From positions 124,001-188,000 of the forward strand of contig NZ_JAHLQI010000001.1 in NCBI RefSeq assembly GCF_018918345.1: a stretch of 64,000 nt of DNA, in the 5' to 3' direction. Each line of letters starts with the position of its first letter. The first letter of the stretch is position 1. This DNA is from Butyricicoccus intestinisimiae (GTDB taxonomy: Bacteria > Bacillota > Clostridia > Oscillospirales > Butyricicoccaceae). A program made the translations under genes and the position numbers. This document shows positions 28,436-37,063 of this stretch, piece after piece. Below the pieces are notes generated by a model. It had not been told where the DNA came from, searched no databases, and was given only the letters and a program-made list of their open reading frames with translations.

Positions 28436-29071
28436 ATGCGCGTTGTTACCGTTGCACAAATGAAACAAATCGAGAAGCTTGCGGATGCCAATGGCGTTTC
28501 CTATTATCAAATGATGGAAAATGCCGGAACGGCAGCCTATCGCATTCTTCGGCAGCGTGTGCCGCATGCAAAGCACATTGCCGTAGTTGCGGGAAAAGGA
28601 AATAATGGCGGAGACGGCTTTGTCATGGCGCGTCTCGCGGCACAAGATGGTCTGTCAGTCACGGTTGTTCTCGCGGAGGGAGAGCCGGTGACGCGCGATG
28701 CAAAGACCAATTATGCGTTGCTGCATGCACTGCCGGTTACCATCCAGACCGCAGACACGGTACGCAGTATTCATGCAGATGTTGTGGTTGATGCGCTGTA
28801 TGGCACCGGTTTTCACGGTTCTCTGCGTCCGTCCGGACAAAAAGCCTGTGATTTCATGCGGACATCCGGCGCATATGTTCTCGCGCTGGATGTGCCGAGC
28901 GGATTGCAGGCGGATACTGGAATTGCGGCAGATGGCGCAGTCAAAGCGCAGTGTACGGTCGCATTTGATTCGTTCAAACAGGTACATATTGCACCGGCAG
29001 CAGCGGCGTTTTGCGGTACCGTTGTGCTGGCAGATATCGGCGTACCGGATGCTTGTCATCCGCATGCGTAA
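28436..29071 (+). CDS. nnrE: NAD(P)H-hydrate epimerase (YjeF N-terminal domain, stand-alone)
   Basis: A 211-residue enzyme that epimerises damaged NAD(P)H hydrates so that the dehydratase NnrD can repair them. The glycine-rich GKGNNGGDG at 53-61 and ALDVPSGLQADTG are the family marks. Many bacteria fuse this domain to NnrD; here the protein ends after the epimerase domain and no NnrD gene is seen in the window. ATG 28436 follows AGGAGG. Confidence 0.88.
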   Translation: MRVVTVAQMKQIEKLADANGVSYYQMMENAGTAAYRILRQRVPHAKHIAVVAGKGNNGGDGFVMARLAAQDGLSVTVVLAEGEPVTRDAKTNYALLHALPVTIQTADTVRSIHADVVVDALYGTGFHGSLRPSGQKACDFMRTSGAYVLALDVPSGLQADTGIAADGAVKAQCTVAFDSFKQVHIAPAAAAFCGTVVLADIGVPDACHPHA

Positions 29072-29077
29072 CCAAAG

Positions 29078-29112
29078 ACATCCAGCTCAAGTACGAGCTG
29101 GATGTTTTTTTG
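29078..29112. terminator. Terminator between nnrE and the convergent alcohol dehydrogenase gene
   Basis: ACATCCAGCTC / GAGCTGGATGT is an 11-bp perfect stem with a 6-nt loop, followed by seven T residues on the plus strand. It may also serve the leftward gene that ends at 29121. Confidence 0.88.
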
Positions 29113-29120
29113 CTGCCATA

Positions 29121-30305
29121 TTATTTCACGGCTTTTTTGTAAATCTCATAAATTGCTTCTTTATCCAAAACAACAAATTGGCCGATGGTTCGTGTGTCCA
29201 TGAACGTGCACTTGTAAGCGAGTTCGTGCAGATCCTCATCGGACGGCGTGATGCCCATCTCAGAGATACGTGTCGGCATGCCGATCGAGTGGAAGAAATT
29301 CTCCATCGCATCAATGCCGCGGTTGGCAGTTTCTACATCGTTTGCACCGGCTTCCACACCGAGGACGCGTGTAGCAAACTTGGCAAATCGTGCAGGATTA
29401 GCTGGCATAACAGTTCGTGCCCAGCTGCTCCATACTGCGCACAGGCCAGCGCCATGTGCAATGTCGTATTTACCGCCCAGCTCATGTTCCAGCTGATGGC
29501 ACGACCAATCTCCGCCGTCTGTGCCACATCCGGTCAGACCATTGTGCGACAGACTGCTTGCCCACATCAAACCGGCGCGCGCATCATAATCCTGCGGATT
29601 TTTCAGCGCCGCCTGTACATCCCGCATGACCGAACGCAGCAGACCTTCCGCCAACTCATCCGTCAGACCCATCGGATCGCTCTCTGCGGTGAAATAACGC
29701 TCCATCGTGTGCATCATAACGTCGGAAGCACCGCTGGCGGTCTGGTAATCCGGCAGGGTATATGTGATGGTCGGATCCATAACGGCAAATCGGCAGCGGC
29801 AGCATTCGTTGTTTAAACCGCGCTTGAGCCATCCGGCCTCGTTGGTGATGACAGAGGAATTGCTCATTTCACTGCCCGCTGCGGCAATGGTCAGGACGGT
29901 ACCGACCGGCGTGCAGGAGGTTGGTATTTTTTTCTTGAGATAATAATCCCAAACGTCACCGGGATTGGCGAGACCGTAGCCGATTGCCTTGGAGGAGTCG
30001 ATGACAGAACCGCCGCCGACGGCCAGAATAAAGTCGACACCTTCTTTGCGGCACAAGTCAATGCCCTCCCGCACCAGACTCAGACGCGGATTTGGCACAA
30101 CGCCGCCCAGCATAACATATGCGACGCCGGACGCATCCAAAGACTGTGAAACACGGTCGAGCAAACCACTGCGCTTGGCACTGCCGCCGCCATAATGAAT
30201 CAGGACCTTTTTGCATCCCTGCTCGGCAACCAGTGCACCTACTTTTTCAACAGAATCCTTGCCAAAGACCACGTGGGTCGGCGTATTGTACTCAAAACTG
30301 CGCAT
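29121..30305 (-). CDS. Iron-containing alcohol dehydrogenase (butanol-dehydrogenase-like)
   Basis: A 394-residue group III alcohol dehydrogenase, expected to reduce aldehydes with NAD(P)H in fermentation. The nucleotide-binding GGGSVIDSSKAIG lies in the N-terminal domain. Metal ligands are provided by ASDVMMHTMER, CHQLEHELGG and IAHGAGLCAVW. Its length and the LEHELGGKYDIAHG segment resemble NADH-dependent butanol dehydrogenases. ATG 30305 follows CAGGAGGAATG; the upstream open frame includes that ribosome site and is not used. Confidence 0.9.
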   Translation of the reverse strand: MRSFEYNTPTHVVFGKDSVEKVGALVAEQGCKKVLIHYGGGSAKRSGLLDRVSQSLDASGVAYVMLGGVVPNPRLSLVREGIDLCRKEGVDFILAVGGGSVIDSSKAIGYGLANPGDVWDYYLKKKIPTSCTPVGTVLTIAAAGSEMSNSSVITNEAGWLKRGLNNECCRCRFAVMDPTITYTLPDYQTASGASDVMMHTMERYFTAESDPMGLTDELAEGLLRSVMRDVQAALKNPQDYDARAGLMWASSLSHNGLTGCGTDGGDWSCHQLEHELGGKYDIAHGAGLCAVWSSWARTVMPANPARFAKFATRVLGVEAGANDVETANRGIDAMENFFHSIGMPTRISEMGITPSDEDLHELAYKCTFMDTRTIGQFVVLDKEAIYEIYKKAVK

Positions 30306-30383
30306 ACAACATTCCTCCTGTCCGCATGTTCCCTTGTGTTTGGTGTATAGCATTATCATAGCATATTTACGCGAAAAAGACAA

Positions 30384-30412
30384 TTGACAGACTTTGCGTT
30401 TTCCGTTACGAT
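30384..30412 (+). promoter_or_regulatory. Promoter of the Cys-rich protein/ZIP/rhodanese cluster
   Basis: A consensus TTGACA (30384-30389) and TACGAT (30407-30412) are 17 bp apart. Confidence 0.7.
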
Positions 30413-30446
30413 AATCGTGACAGAAATCATAGAAAAGGAGAATGAT

Positions 30447-30857
30447 ATGAGTTGTTCAAAGAGCTGCGGAAAAGACTGCGGCAAAAATCATTGTGGGGCT
30501 TGCTGCGGCGGAGCGTGTCATTCTTTGACGCTGGTTCCGGCAGAATATGCGTTGCTGCAGACGTTTGCTGTGACACCGTTTTTGCCGGTTGCCGCCAGCT
30601 GGAATTTAAAAACACCGATTTATTTGGAGGATTCGGAGTTTTCACAGGAAGAATACAGCTGGGCAGTCCAGGCCTTGGCGCTGAAGGGCTTGGTTCGCAT
30701 AGATTATGATATTCCGCTGGGAAAGTTTGATTATTCGGCGTATCGTTCGTACCCCATGCACGGAAGCATGGCGCTGACAGCCGCCGGACAGGATATTGTG
30801 GAGCAGCTGGCGATTCAAGATATTACGCCTATTGACAAAAGCGAGAGAATGAACTAA
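30447..30857 (+). CDS. Cys-rich protein with winged-helix-like C-terminal part
   Basis: A 136-residue protein. The first 25 residues carry eight cysteines and two histidines (CSKSCGKDCGKNHCG, then CCGGACH), a likely metal-binding tail. The remainder resembles a small DNA-binding or structural winged helix (EEYSWAVQALALKGLVRIDYD ... MALTAAGQDIVEQL). I do not know a named family. It precedes a ZIP-family metal transporter and a rhodanese, so a metal or sulfur role is inferred. ATG 30447 follows AAAAGGAG. Confidence 0.6.
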   Translation: MSCSKSCGKDCGKNHCGACCGGACHSLTLVPAEYALLQTFAVTPFLPVAASWNLKTPIYLEDSEFSQEEYSWAVQALALKGLVRIDYDIPLGKFDYSAYRSYPMHGSMALTAAGQDIVEQLAIQDITPIDKSERMN

Positions 30858-30926
30858 AATGTGGATAAAAATAGTATAGTTTATTTTGTGCTCAGATGAA
30901 TCCATCTGTTAGAAATTGAGGAAAAC

Positions 30927-31709
30927 ATGTCAATAGAAGTCGTACAGGGAATTCTGATTCCGTTTGCCGGAACTTCATTGGGTGCGGCCTGCGTTTTTTT
31001 CATGCAGCGAACCCTGCGGCCGATTGTTCAGCGCGCCTTGACCGGATTTGCGGCAGGCGTCATGGTAGCGGCCTCCATTTGGAGTTTGTTGATTCCGGCT
31101 ATGGAACAGTCTGCGCCAATGGGCAAGCTGTCATTTCTTCCGGCTGTCGCGGGGTTCTGGATCGGCGTTTTGTTTTTGCTGGTTTTGGATCGCATCATTC
31201 CGCATCTGCACATGGGAAGCAGTGAAGCGGAAGGCCCTTCGGTGAGCCTGAAGCGCACGACCATGCTGGTCTTTGCGGTTGTGCTGCACAACATTCCGGA
31301 AGGCATGGCGGTCGGCGTTGTATACGCCGGTTGGCTGGCAGGAAGTTCTGGATTGACTTTGATGGGTGCGATGGCTTTGTCCATCGGCATTGCCATTCAG
31401 AACTTTCCGGAAGGCGCTATTATTTCCATGCCGCTCCGTGCGGAAGGCATGGGAAAGGGGAAAGCCTTTGTTTGCGGCGTGCTGTCCGGTGCCGTGGAAC
31501 CGATTGGCGCATGGATTACCATTTTGGCAGCAGAACACATTGTTCCGTGGCTTCCGTATTTGCTCAGCTTTGCGGCGGGCGCAATGATGTACGTCGTTGT
31601 GGAAGAGCTGATTCCGGAAATGTCGGAGGGACGGCATTCCAATGTGGGAACCTTGCTGTTTGCCGTAGGCTTTACCTTGATGATGACGTTGGATGTTGCA
31701 CTGGGATAA
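30927..31709 (+). CDS. ZIP family metal transporter
   Basis: A 260-residue membrane protein with about eight helices. The metal-path helices carry HNIPEGMAVGV and QNFPEGAIISM, the two motifs that define ZIP transporters (divalent metals such as zinc). The cytosolic loop between helices 3 and 4 is short. ATG 30927 follows TTGAGGAAAAC. A rhodanese gene begins 14 bp after its stop. Confidence 0.9.
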   Translation: MSIEVVQGILIPFAGTSLGAACVFFMQRTLRPIVQRALTGFAAGVMVAASIWSLLIPAMEQSAPMGKLSFLPAVAGFWIGVLFLLVLDRIIPHLHMGSSEAEGPSVSLKRTTMLVFAVVLHNIPEGMAVGVVYAGWLAGSSGLTLMGAMALSIGIAIQNFPEGAIISMPLRAEGMGKGKAFVCGVLSGAVEPIGAWITILAAEHIVPWLPYLLSFAAGAMMYVVVEELIPEMSEGRHSNVGTLLFAVGFTLMMTLDVALG

Positions 31710-31723
31710 AGGGAGGCGTGTAT

Positions 31724-32026
31724 ATGCAGATATATCGTAAAACAACGCAGCAAATGATGGCGGATACAAGAGACAAATTGATTTTGGATCTGCGAAAGAA
31801 CAGAGAATTTCGGCTGGGAACCATTCCGGGCGCGGTGCATATCTATTGGGAAGATCTGCAAAATCAGATGCAGGAGCTGCCAAAGGACAAGCCGATTTAT
31901 ATGATGTGCTATACCGGAGAAACCAGCGATGAATTTGCACAGTGGATGCAGGAGCACGGCTGGGAAGCGTACAGCATAGAGGACGGCTACCGAGGATTTT
32001 ATCGTTGGCAGATTACACAGGAATAA
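31724..32026 (+). CDS. Single-domain rhodanese-like protein
   Basis: A 100-residue protein of one rhodanese domain. LILDLRKNREFRLGTIPGAVHI and MCYTGETSDEFAQWM, with the catalytic cysteine at position 62, are typical; the loop CYTGETS has the six-residue length of sulfurtransferases. The ATG at 31724 follows GGGAGG and is favoured over the much longer upstream open frame, which would overlap the ZIP gene. Confidence 0.85.
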   Translation: MQIYRKTTQQMMADTRDKLILDLRKNREFRLGTIPGAVHIYWEDLQNQMQELPKDKPIYMMCYTGETSDEFAQWMQEHGWEAYSIEDGYRGFYRWQITQE

Positions 32027-32033
32027 CAGACAG

Positions 32034-32063
32034 AAAAGCCTTCCGGCGGGAAGGCTTTTTTTA
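32034..32063 (+). terminator. Terminator after the rhodanese gene
   Basis: AAAAGCCTTCC / GGAAGGCTTTT with loop GGCG is followed by a run of T. Confidence 0.88.
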
Positions 32064-32158
32064 CACCTATCGGGATAATCGACACGAAATCTTAATACCC
32101 AAATTGCCAGAAATACGCTATACTAAGAGCATATATGCGCGGATATGCGCGCAAAGAC

Positions 32159-32187
32159 TTGCAAATGGTCGAAAAATGCTTTACAAT
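32159..32187 (+). promoter_or_regulatory. Promoter of the glycosyltransferase gene
   Basis: TTGCAA (32159-32164) and TACAAT (32182-32187) with 17 bp between. Confidence 0.65.
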
Positions 32188-32240
32188 AGGAAGAAATTTG
32201 TAACCATGTAAGAATACGTGTGAGGATGAGAAAAAATCAA

Positions 32241-33254
32241 ATGAAACTGTTGAGTTTTGCTGTTCCGTGCTACAATTCGGAAGCGTATATGGAAAAGTGT
32301 ATTGAGTCTCTTTTGCCGGGCGGGAAAGATGTGGAAATTTTGATTGTTGACGACGGCTCGTCAGATCGAACGGCGGAAATTGCAGACGCGTATGCAGAAC
32401 GGTATCCGGGCATCATTCGCGCAATTCATCAGCCAAACGGCGGCCATGGCGCGGCAGTCAATACCGGCTTGAAAAACGCCGCGGGTATCTATTTTAAGGT
32501 GGTCGACAGCGATGACTGGCTGGATCGCGATAGCTATTTGCGCGTGCTCAAGCGCCTGCGGACACTGATCAAGCTGAATACACTGCCGGATATGTTCCTC
32601 GCCAATTATGTGTATGAGAAGGAAGGCAGCAAGCACAAGAAGGTCATGCGTCAAAAGGGCTTTCCGAAAGAGAAAATGTTCGGGTGGGACGATGTCGGAC
32701 ATTTGGTCAAGGGACATTATATTTTGATGCATTCGGTCATTTACCGCACGCAGATGCTGCACGACTGCGGATTGCAGCTGCCGGAACATACCTTTTACGT
32801 TGACAATATTTACGTGTACAAACCGCTGCCGTATGTCAACAACATGTACTACATGGATGTGGATCTGTATCGGTATTACATTGGACGAGAGGATCAGTCG
32901 GTCAACGAGCAGACGATGATTCGGCGCATTGACCAGCAAATTCGCGTCAATAAAATCATGTTTGCGGATGTCAATTTGCTGGCGGTCAAAGATAAAAAAT
33001 GCCGCCGATACATGTTTAATTATCTGGAAATTGTCACGACCATTACCGTGACATTGGCGATTTTATCCGGCACAAAGGAAAATCTGAACAAGCGCGATGA
33101 GCTGTGGGCGTATATGAAACAGACGGATAGACAGCTGTATAACAAGCTGCATCACAGCGTCATCAGCCGATACATGAACCTGCCGGGAAGAACGGGACGG
33201 TTCTTAGGCAAAGTAGCATATCGCATTTCCCGCAAAGTCTACGGATTTAACTAA
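32241..33254 (+). CDS. Family 2 glycosyltransferase
   Basis: A 337-residue GT-A fold glycosyltransferase. The N-terminus FAVPCYNSEAYMEKCIESLL, IVDDGSSDRT and the D-x-D-like KVVDSDDWLD are family 2 signatures. The C-terminal half is basic and has no membrane helix, so the enzyme is probably cytoplasmic-face. Sugar and acceptor are unknown. ATG 32241 gives the usual N-terminus; in-frame GTG 32220 and ATG 32226 are possible. It stands alone and ends at a terminator. Confidence 0.82.
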   Translation: MKLLSFAVPCYNSEAYMEKCIESLLPGGKDVEILIVDDGSSDRTAEIADAYAERYPGIIRAIHQPNGGHGAAVNTGLKNAAGIYFKVVDSDDWLDRDSYLRVLKRLRTLIKLNTLPDMFLANYVYEKEGSKHKKVMRQKGFPKEKMFGWDDVGHLVKGHYILMHSVIYRTQMLHDCGLQLPEHTFYVDNIYVYKPLPYVNNMYYMDVDLYRYYIGREDQSVNEQTMIRRIDQQIRVNKIMFADVNLLAVKDKKCRRYMFNYLEIVTTITVTLAILSGTKENLNKRDELWAYMKQTDRQLYNKLHHSVISRYMNLPGRTGRFLGKVAYRISRKVYGFN

Positions 33255-33265
33255 ATAAACAGATA

Positions 33266-33305
33266 AAAAGTGTCTCTGAGAGTGTTCGGAGACACTTTTG
33301 GTATT
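33266..33305 (+). terminator. Terminator after the glycosyltransferase gene
   Basis: AAAAGTGTCTC / GAGACACTTTT, 11-bp stem with a 12-nt loop, followed by GGTATTT. Confidence 0.75.
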
Positions 33306-33347
33306 TATTTCCAATAATGTACAAAATTTCCTTCTATCAGAAGAAAG

Positions 33348-33376
33348 TTGACAACCGGTTTTGTGATGCCTATAAT
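33348..33376 (+). promoter_or_regulatory. Consensus promoter of the acyl-CoA dehydratase activase operon
   Basis: TTGACA (33348-33353) and TATAAT (33371-33376), both perfect, are 17 bp apart. Confidence 0.88.
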
Positions 33377-33419
33377 GTAGTTTGTATAAAAATTCAAAAG
33401 ATTGGTGGAAGACAAATAC

Positions 33420-34343
33420 ATGAGTAATTTGAAAATCGGTCTGCCGCGCGCCATGCTGTACCATCGGTATTCGATGTTGTGGACAGTGTTCTTCCAGCAG
33501 CTGGGCGCAGAGGTAGTAACCAGTCGGCCGACGGACAAAGAAATTTTGGATCAGGGTACCGCACTGTGTGTGGATGAAGCCTGTCTGTCCGAAAAGATTT
33601 ATCTGGGACATGTGAAATCACTGATAGGCACGTGTGACTATATTCTCGTGCCGCGCATCAGCAACTTCGGGCACAAGCATATGATGTGTGTGCGCTTTGA
33701 AGCGATGCCGGACATTGTCAAAAATGTATTCCGCGATGTTCCGCAGAAGTTTTTGACGTATAATTTGGACGTGCTGCAAAAACAGGATGAGAAATCTGCC
33801 TTTTACGGCATGGGAAATCAGCTCGGGTTTGACAAAAAGACCATCAAAAAAGCCTATGCAACGGCAAAGGCTGTGGAACAGCGCGCATGGAAAAAGCAGC
33901 TGGCAGAGCAGGAGAACCTGTACAAGTCTGCGGGCACGAAAATCCTTGTTGCAGGTCACAGCTATGTTATAGAAGATCCGTTTTTGGGAAAGCCGGTCAT
34001 GGATGTCCTGCGCAAGCTGGATGTCACGCCGATTCGAGCGGATATTACCGAACGCGAAGCCGCGTCCAAACGCAGTACCATACTTTCCCCGACGATTAAG
34101 TGGGAGCTGAACCGTGAAATCGTCGGCAGCCTGATGGCAAATAAAAGCAAGGTGGACGGCATCATTTTGCTCAGTGCGTTTCCGTGCGGACCGGACTCTA
34201 TGATTGACGAGATGATTCAGCGCCGCATGAAGGGCGTTCCGATTCTCACATTGACGCTGGACGCGCAAAGCGGAACCGCGGGCGTGGAAACCCGATTGGA
34301 AAGCTTTGTCGACATCATTCACTTTAAGGAGGGAACATTATGA
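33420..34343 (+). CDS. Acyl-CoA dehydratase activase-related protein (DUF2229 type)
   Basis: A 307-residue protein starting KIGLPRAMLYHRYSMLW. It matches the part of large clostridial 2-hydroxyacyl-CoA dehydratase activase proteins called DUF2229. Conserved cysteines lie in CVDEACLSEK and FPCGPDSM, which could bind an iron-sulfur cluster. The C-terminal TLDAQSGTAGVETRLESF repeats a motif also seen in the next gene. ATG 33420 follows TTGGTGGAAG. It overlaps the next gene by 4 bp. Substrate is unknown. Confidence 0.8.
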   Translation: MSNLKIGLPRAMLYHRYSMLWTVFFQQLGAEVVTSRPTDKEILDQGTALCVDEACLSEKIYLGHVKSLIGTCDYILVPRISNFGHKHMMCVRFEAMPDIVKNVFRDVPQKFLTYNLDVLQKQDEKSAFYGMGNQLGFDKKTIKKAYATAKAVEQRAWKKQLAEQENLYKSAGTKILVAGHSYVIEDPFLGKPVMDVLRKLDVTPIRADITEREAASKRSTILSPTIKWELNREIVGSLMANKSKVDGIILLSAFPCGPDSMIDEMIQRRMKGVPILTLTLDAQSGTAGVETRLESFVDIIHFKEGTL

Positions 34344-35431
34344 CACCGGTAGAAATTCCGTCTACGTCAAATCAGAAAAAAATTATGTTCCCGCGCATTG
34401 CCCATTACAGCGGCGTGATTCGCTATTTTATCGAAGTCTGCATGGGACAGAAATACATTCTGCCGCCCAAAATGACGCGGCATACGCTGGAAATCGGCGC
34501 GCGATACAGTCCGGACACGGTCTGTACACCGTTTAAGAGCACGCTGGGATGCATGATTGAAGCGCTGGATTCGGGCGCAGATACGCTGATGATGTCACAC
34601 GGTCTGTGCCGTCTGGGGTATTACGGCGAATTACAGGAGCAGATTCTTCGAGACCTCGGCTATGAATTTGATTTTATCAATCTGGCTGCATACAGCACAG
34701 GAAAGAAAAAGGATTTATTGAAAGTCCTCAAGCGTATCAATCCGAAAGTAAAGTATACGCGTATCATCCCCGGAGCAATGGATGCGCTCAAGCTGCTGGA
34801 ATACATTGATGAAGTGACGGACGAATATTATCAAAACTGTGGATTTGACCCGTCCGGTGCGTATAAAAAAGCATATAAGCAGTTCCTGCGGGAGACAGAG
34901 CGCGTATCGTCCCGACAGGATATTGACCGCATCTATCGGGAAGTAAAGAAGGTATTCAGCGACACGCCGCTGGATAAACCGGCGGAACCGCTGCGTGTCG
35001 GCATTGTCGGTGAGTTCTTTACGGTTATGGATCCATTTTCCAATTTGGATTTGGAACAGACCATCGCAGATATGGGCGTGGAAGTACATCGTTGGATGAA
35101 TGTATCCAACCGCATGGTGCATTATCCGGGCGAAAAGAACATGAATGCAAAGATCAAAGATCTGTGCACGTATGAAATGGGACCAACGTCTACGGCAAAT
35201 ATTTGGGCTGCGCGGGAGTACGCGCGCCGAGGATTTGACGGCATTATCCATGTGAAATCTGCCGGATGCACGCCGGAGATTGATGTCATGCCGGTCTTGC
35301 AGACCATCGGCGCGGAAGAAAAGATTCCGATTCTGTATTTGACCTATGATGTACAGACCGGCGAAGCGGGTCTGATGACAAGACTGGAAGCATTTTATGA
35401 TATGATTGCAATGAGAAAGGATGTATTTTAA
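34340..35431 (+). CDS. 2-hydroxyacyl-CoA dehydratase (HgdB-like) family protein
   Basis: A 363-residue protein of the COG3581-like branch. Cysteines in DTVCTPFKSTLGCM, SHGLCRLGYYGE and HVKSAGCTPEID are placed like iron-sulfur ligands of the dehydratase family. It ends with TYDVQTGEAGLMTRLEAF, paralogous to the end of the upstream protein. ATG 34340 overlaps the upstream stop, and the ATPase gene starts 3 bp after its own stop, so all three are made together. True dehydratase subunits with their own substrate genes are not present. Confidence 0.8.
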   Translation: MTPVEIPSTSNQKKIMFPRIAHYSGVIRYFIEVCMGQKYILPPKMTRHTLEIGARYSPDTVCTPFKSTLGCMIEALDSGADTLMMSHGLCRLGYYGELQEQILRDLGYEFDFINLAAYSTGKKKDLLKVLKRINPKVKYTRIIPGAMDALKLLEYIDEVTDEYYQNCGFDPSGAYKKAYKQFLRETERVSSRQDIDRIYREVKKVFSDTPLDKPAEPLRVGIVGEFFTVMDPFSNLDLEQTIADMGVEVHRWMNVSNRMVHYPGEKNMNAKIKDLCTYEMGPTSTANIWAAREYARRGFDGIIHVKSAGCTPEIDVMPVLQTIGAEEKIPILYLTYDVQTGEAGLMTRLEAFYDMIAMRKDVF

Positions 35432-35434
35432 CGG

Positions 35435-36391
35435 ATGGGACGTCAACATGCATATCTTGGAATCGATGTCGGTTCCATTTCCACCAAAGGCGTGATTATA
35501 GATAAACAGAACAATATTTTGGCGAGCGCATATATCTGGACACAGGGAGATCCGATTGGCGCCGTAAAGAAGCTTGTTGCACTGCTGGAAAAGCAGTTCG
35601 ACAAGCAACAGTACAAAGTCGTGGCAACCGGCACCACAGGCAGTGCGCGCAAGCTGGTCGGCGTTATTGTCGGCGCGACCATGGTAAAGAACGAAATTAC
35701 CGCGCACGCTGTCGGCACGACGACATTTTATCCGGAGGTTCGCACGATTTTGGAAATCGGCGGTCAGGATTCGAAAATTATTCTGGTAGAAAATGGCGTG
35801 GCGGTAGATTATGCGATGAATACGCTGTGCGCGGCCGGAACCGGCGCATTCTTGTCCAGTCAAGCAAAGCGTCTGGGCATTGAGGTGGAGGATATTGGCG
35901 AGTATGCGCTGAAATCCAAGCATCCGACACAAATCGCCGCTCGATGCACGGTGTTTGCGGAAAGCGATTTGGTGCATAAGATTCAGATGGGTCATCCGCG
36001 TGAGGACATCATTGCCGGTGTATGCAACGCAGTTGCGGCCAACTATATGAACAATGTTGGCAAGGGAAAAAAGATTGCAAGTCCGGTCGTATTCCAAGGT
36101 GGCGTTTCCAAGAACAAGGGCGTTGTGGCGGCGTTTGAAAAGCTGCTTGGCTGCGATGTCATCGTTGACCAGAACGGCCATCTGATGGGCGCGCTCGGCG
36201 CGGCAATTTTGGCGCGCCGAAGCAACAAACGGCAGGAATTTGACTTTGCCATGGAAGAGATGGAATTTTACACCAGAGAAGCAAGCTGCGGACGCTGTCC
36301 GAATAACTGCGAGATTATCTGTGTATTCCGCGATGGCAAGCTGATTGACAGCTGGGGCAATCGCTGTGAGCGAGGCGAAGTAAAGCGATAA
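35435..36391 (+). CDS. Acyl-CoA dehydratase activase (BadF/BadG/BcrA/BcrD ATPase)
   Basis: A 318-residue ASKHA-fold ATPase, the family that passes electrons to a dehydratase with ATP hydrolysis. GIDVGSISTKGVII is the phosphate-1 loop, ILEIGGQDSK the phosphate-2 loop, and LCAAGTGAFL holds the conserved cluster-ligand cysteine. The C-terminus adds CGRCPNNCEIICVF and NRCERG, an extra cysteine cluster found in the large clostridial forms. ATG 35435 is 3 bp from the previous stop. Third gene of the operon. Confidence 0.87.
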   Translation: MGRQHAYLGIDVGSISTKGVIIDKQNNILASAYIWTQGDPIGAVKKLVALLEKQFDKQQYKVVATGTTGSARKLVGVIVGATMVKNEITAHAVGTTTFYPEVRTILEIGGQDSKIILVENGVAVDYAMNTLCAAGTGAFLSSQAKRLGIEVEDIGEYALKSKHPTQIAARCTVFAESDLVHKIQMGHPREDIIAGVCNAVAANYMNNVGKGKKIASPVVFQGGVSKNKGVVAAFEKLLGCDVIVDQNGHLMGALGAAILARRSNKRQEFDFAMEEMEFYTREASCGRCPNNCEIICVFRDGKLIDSWGNRCERGEVKR

Positions 36392-36406
36392 TATGGGAGG
36401 TGCAGG

Positions 36407-37012
36407 ATGATAGATACCGTTCTTTTTGATATTGGAACCGTTCTGGTTGAGTTTCAGTGGCAGCAGTATCTGTGCCGCATGGTGGCAGACCCCAAAGAAC
36501 GGCAAATGATTGATGATGTCATGTTTCAGAGCGGCTTGTGGGATGAGGTTGACCGCGGCGTATGGACGGAACAGGAAGTGCTGGATGCATTTTTTGCCCG
36601 CGTTCCGCAGTATCGGGAAGATATTCAGCGCATCTATGACAACATCGGCACAAGCCTGATTAAAAATGCGTATGCGGACAATTGGATTGATGAGATGAAG
36701 GCGCGGGGACTGCGCGTATTGTTTTTGTCCAACTATGCGCGGTATATCATCGACAAAGTGCCGGAGAGCTTTACCTTTTTGGAAAAAATGGACGGCGGCG
36801 TTTTTTCCTGTGATGTACATCTGCTCAAGCCGGATCCGGCGATTTATCAGACCTGCTTGGAGCAGTATCAGCTGACTGCAGAGCGCTGTCTGTTTATTGA
36901 TGACAGAAAGGACAACTGTGAGGCGGCGCAGAAGTTTGGCATTCATACGGTACATTTTCAGACGTTTGAGCAAGCGCACGCGGACGCACAGCGCTTGCTG
37001 GAACAGGTATAA
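36407..37012 (+). CDS. HAD superfamily hydrolase
   Basis: A 201-residue phosphatase-like protein. Motif I is FDIGTVLVEF, with glycine in place of the second aspartate, as in the YihX/epoxide-hydrolase-N branch (DxGxV). Motif II is FLSNYA, the lysine is in LLKPDPAIYQ, and motif IV is LFIDDRKDN. The substrate may be a small sugar phosphate, by analogy only. ATG 36407 follows GGGAGGTGCAGG, 15 bp after the activase gene, so it is probably the last gene of that operon. Confidence 0.85.
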   Translation: MIDTVLFDIGTVLVEFQWQQYLCRMVADPKERQMIDDVMFQSGLWDEVDRGVWTEQEVLDAFFARVPQYREDIQRIYDNIGTSLIKNAYADNWIDEMKARGLRVLFLSNYARYIIDKVPESFTFLEKMDGGVFSCDVHLLKPDPAIYQTCLEQYQLTAERCLFIDDRKDNCEAAQKFGIHTVHFQTFEQAHADAQRLLEQV

Positions 37013-37015
37013 CAA

Positions 37016-37052
37016 AAGGCAGAGCATAAAATCATGCTCTGCCTTGGTTTTT
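37016..37052. terminator. Bidirectional terminator between convergent genes
   Basis: AAGGCAGAGCAT / ATGCTCTGCCTT, a 12-bp perfect stem with 6-nt loop, followed by GGTTTTT. The leftward gene ends at 37064. Confidence 0.85.
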
Positions 37053-37063
37053 AGATATGTAGT

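Noticed and set aside
34715-37027. 770-residue minus-strand open frame
   Set aside because: It lies opposite three well-supported genes and has no domain features.
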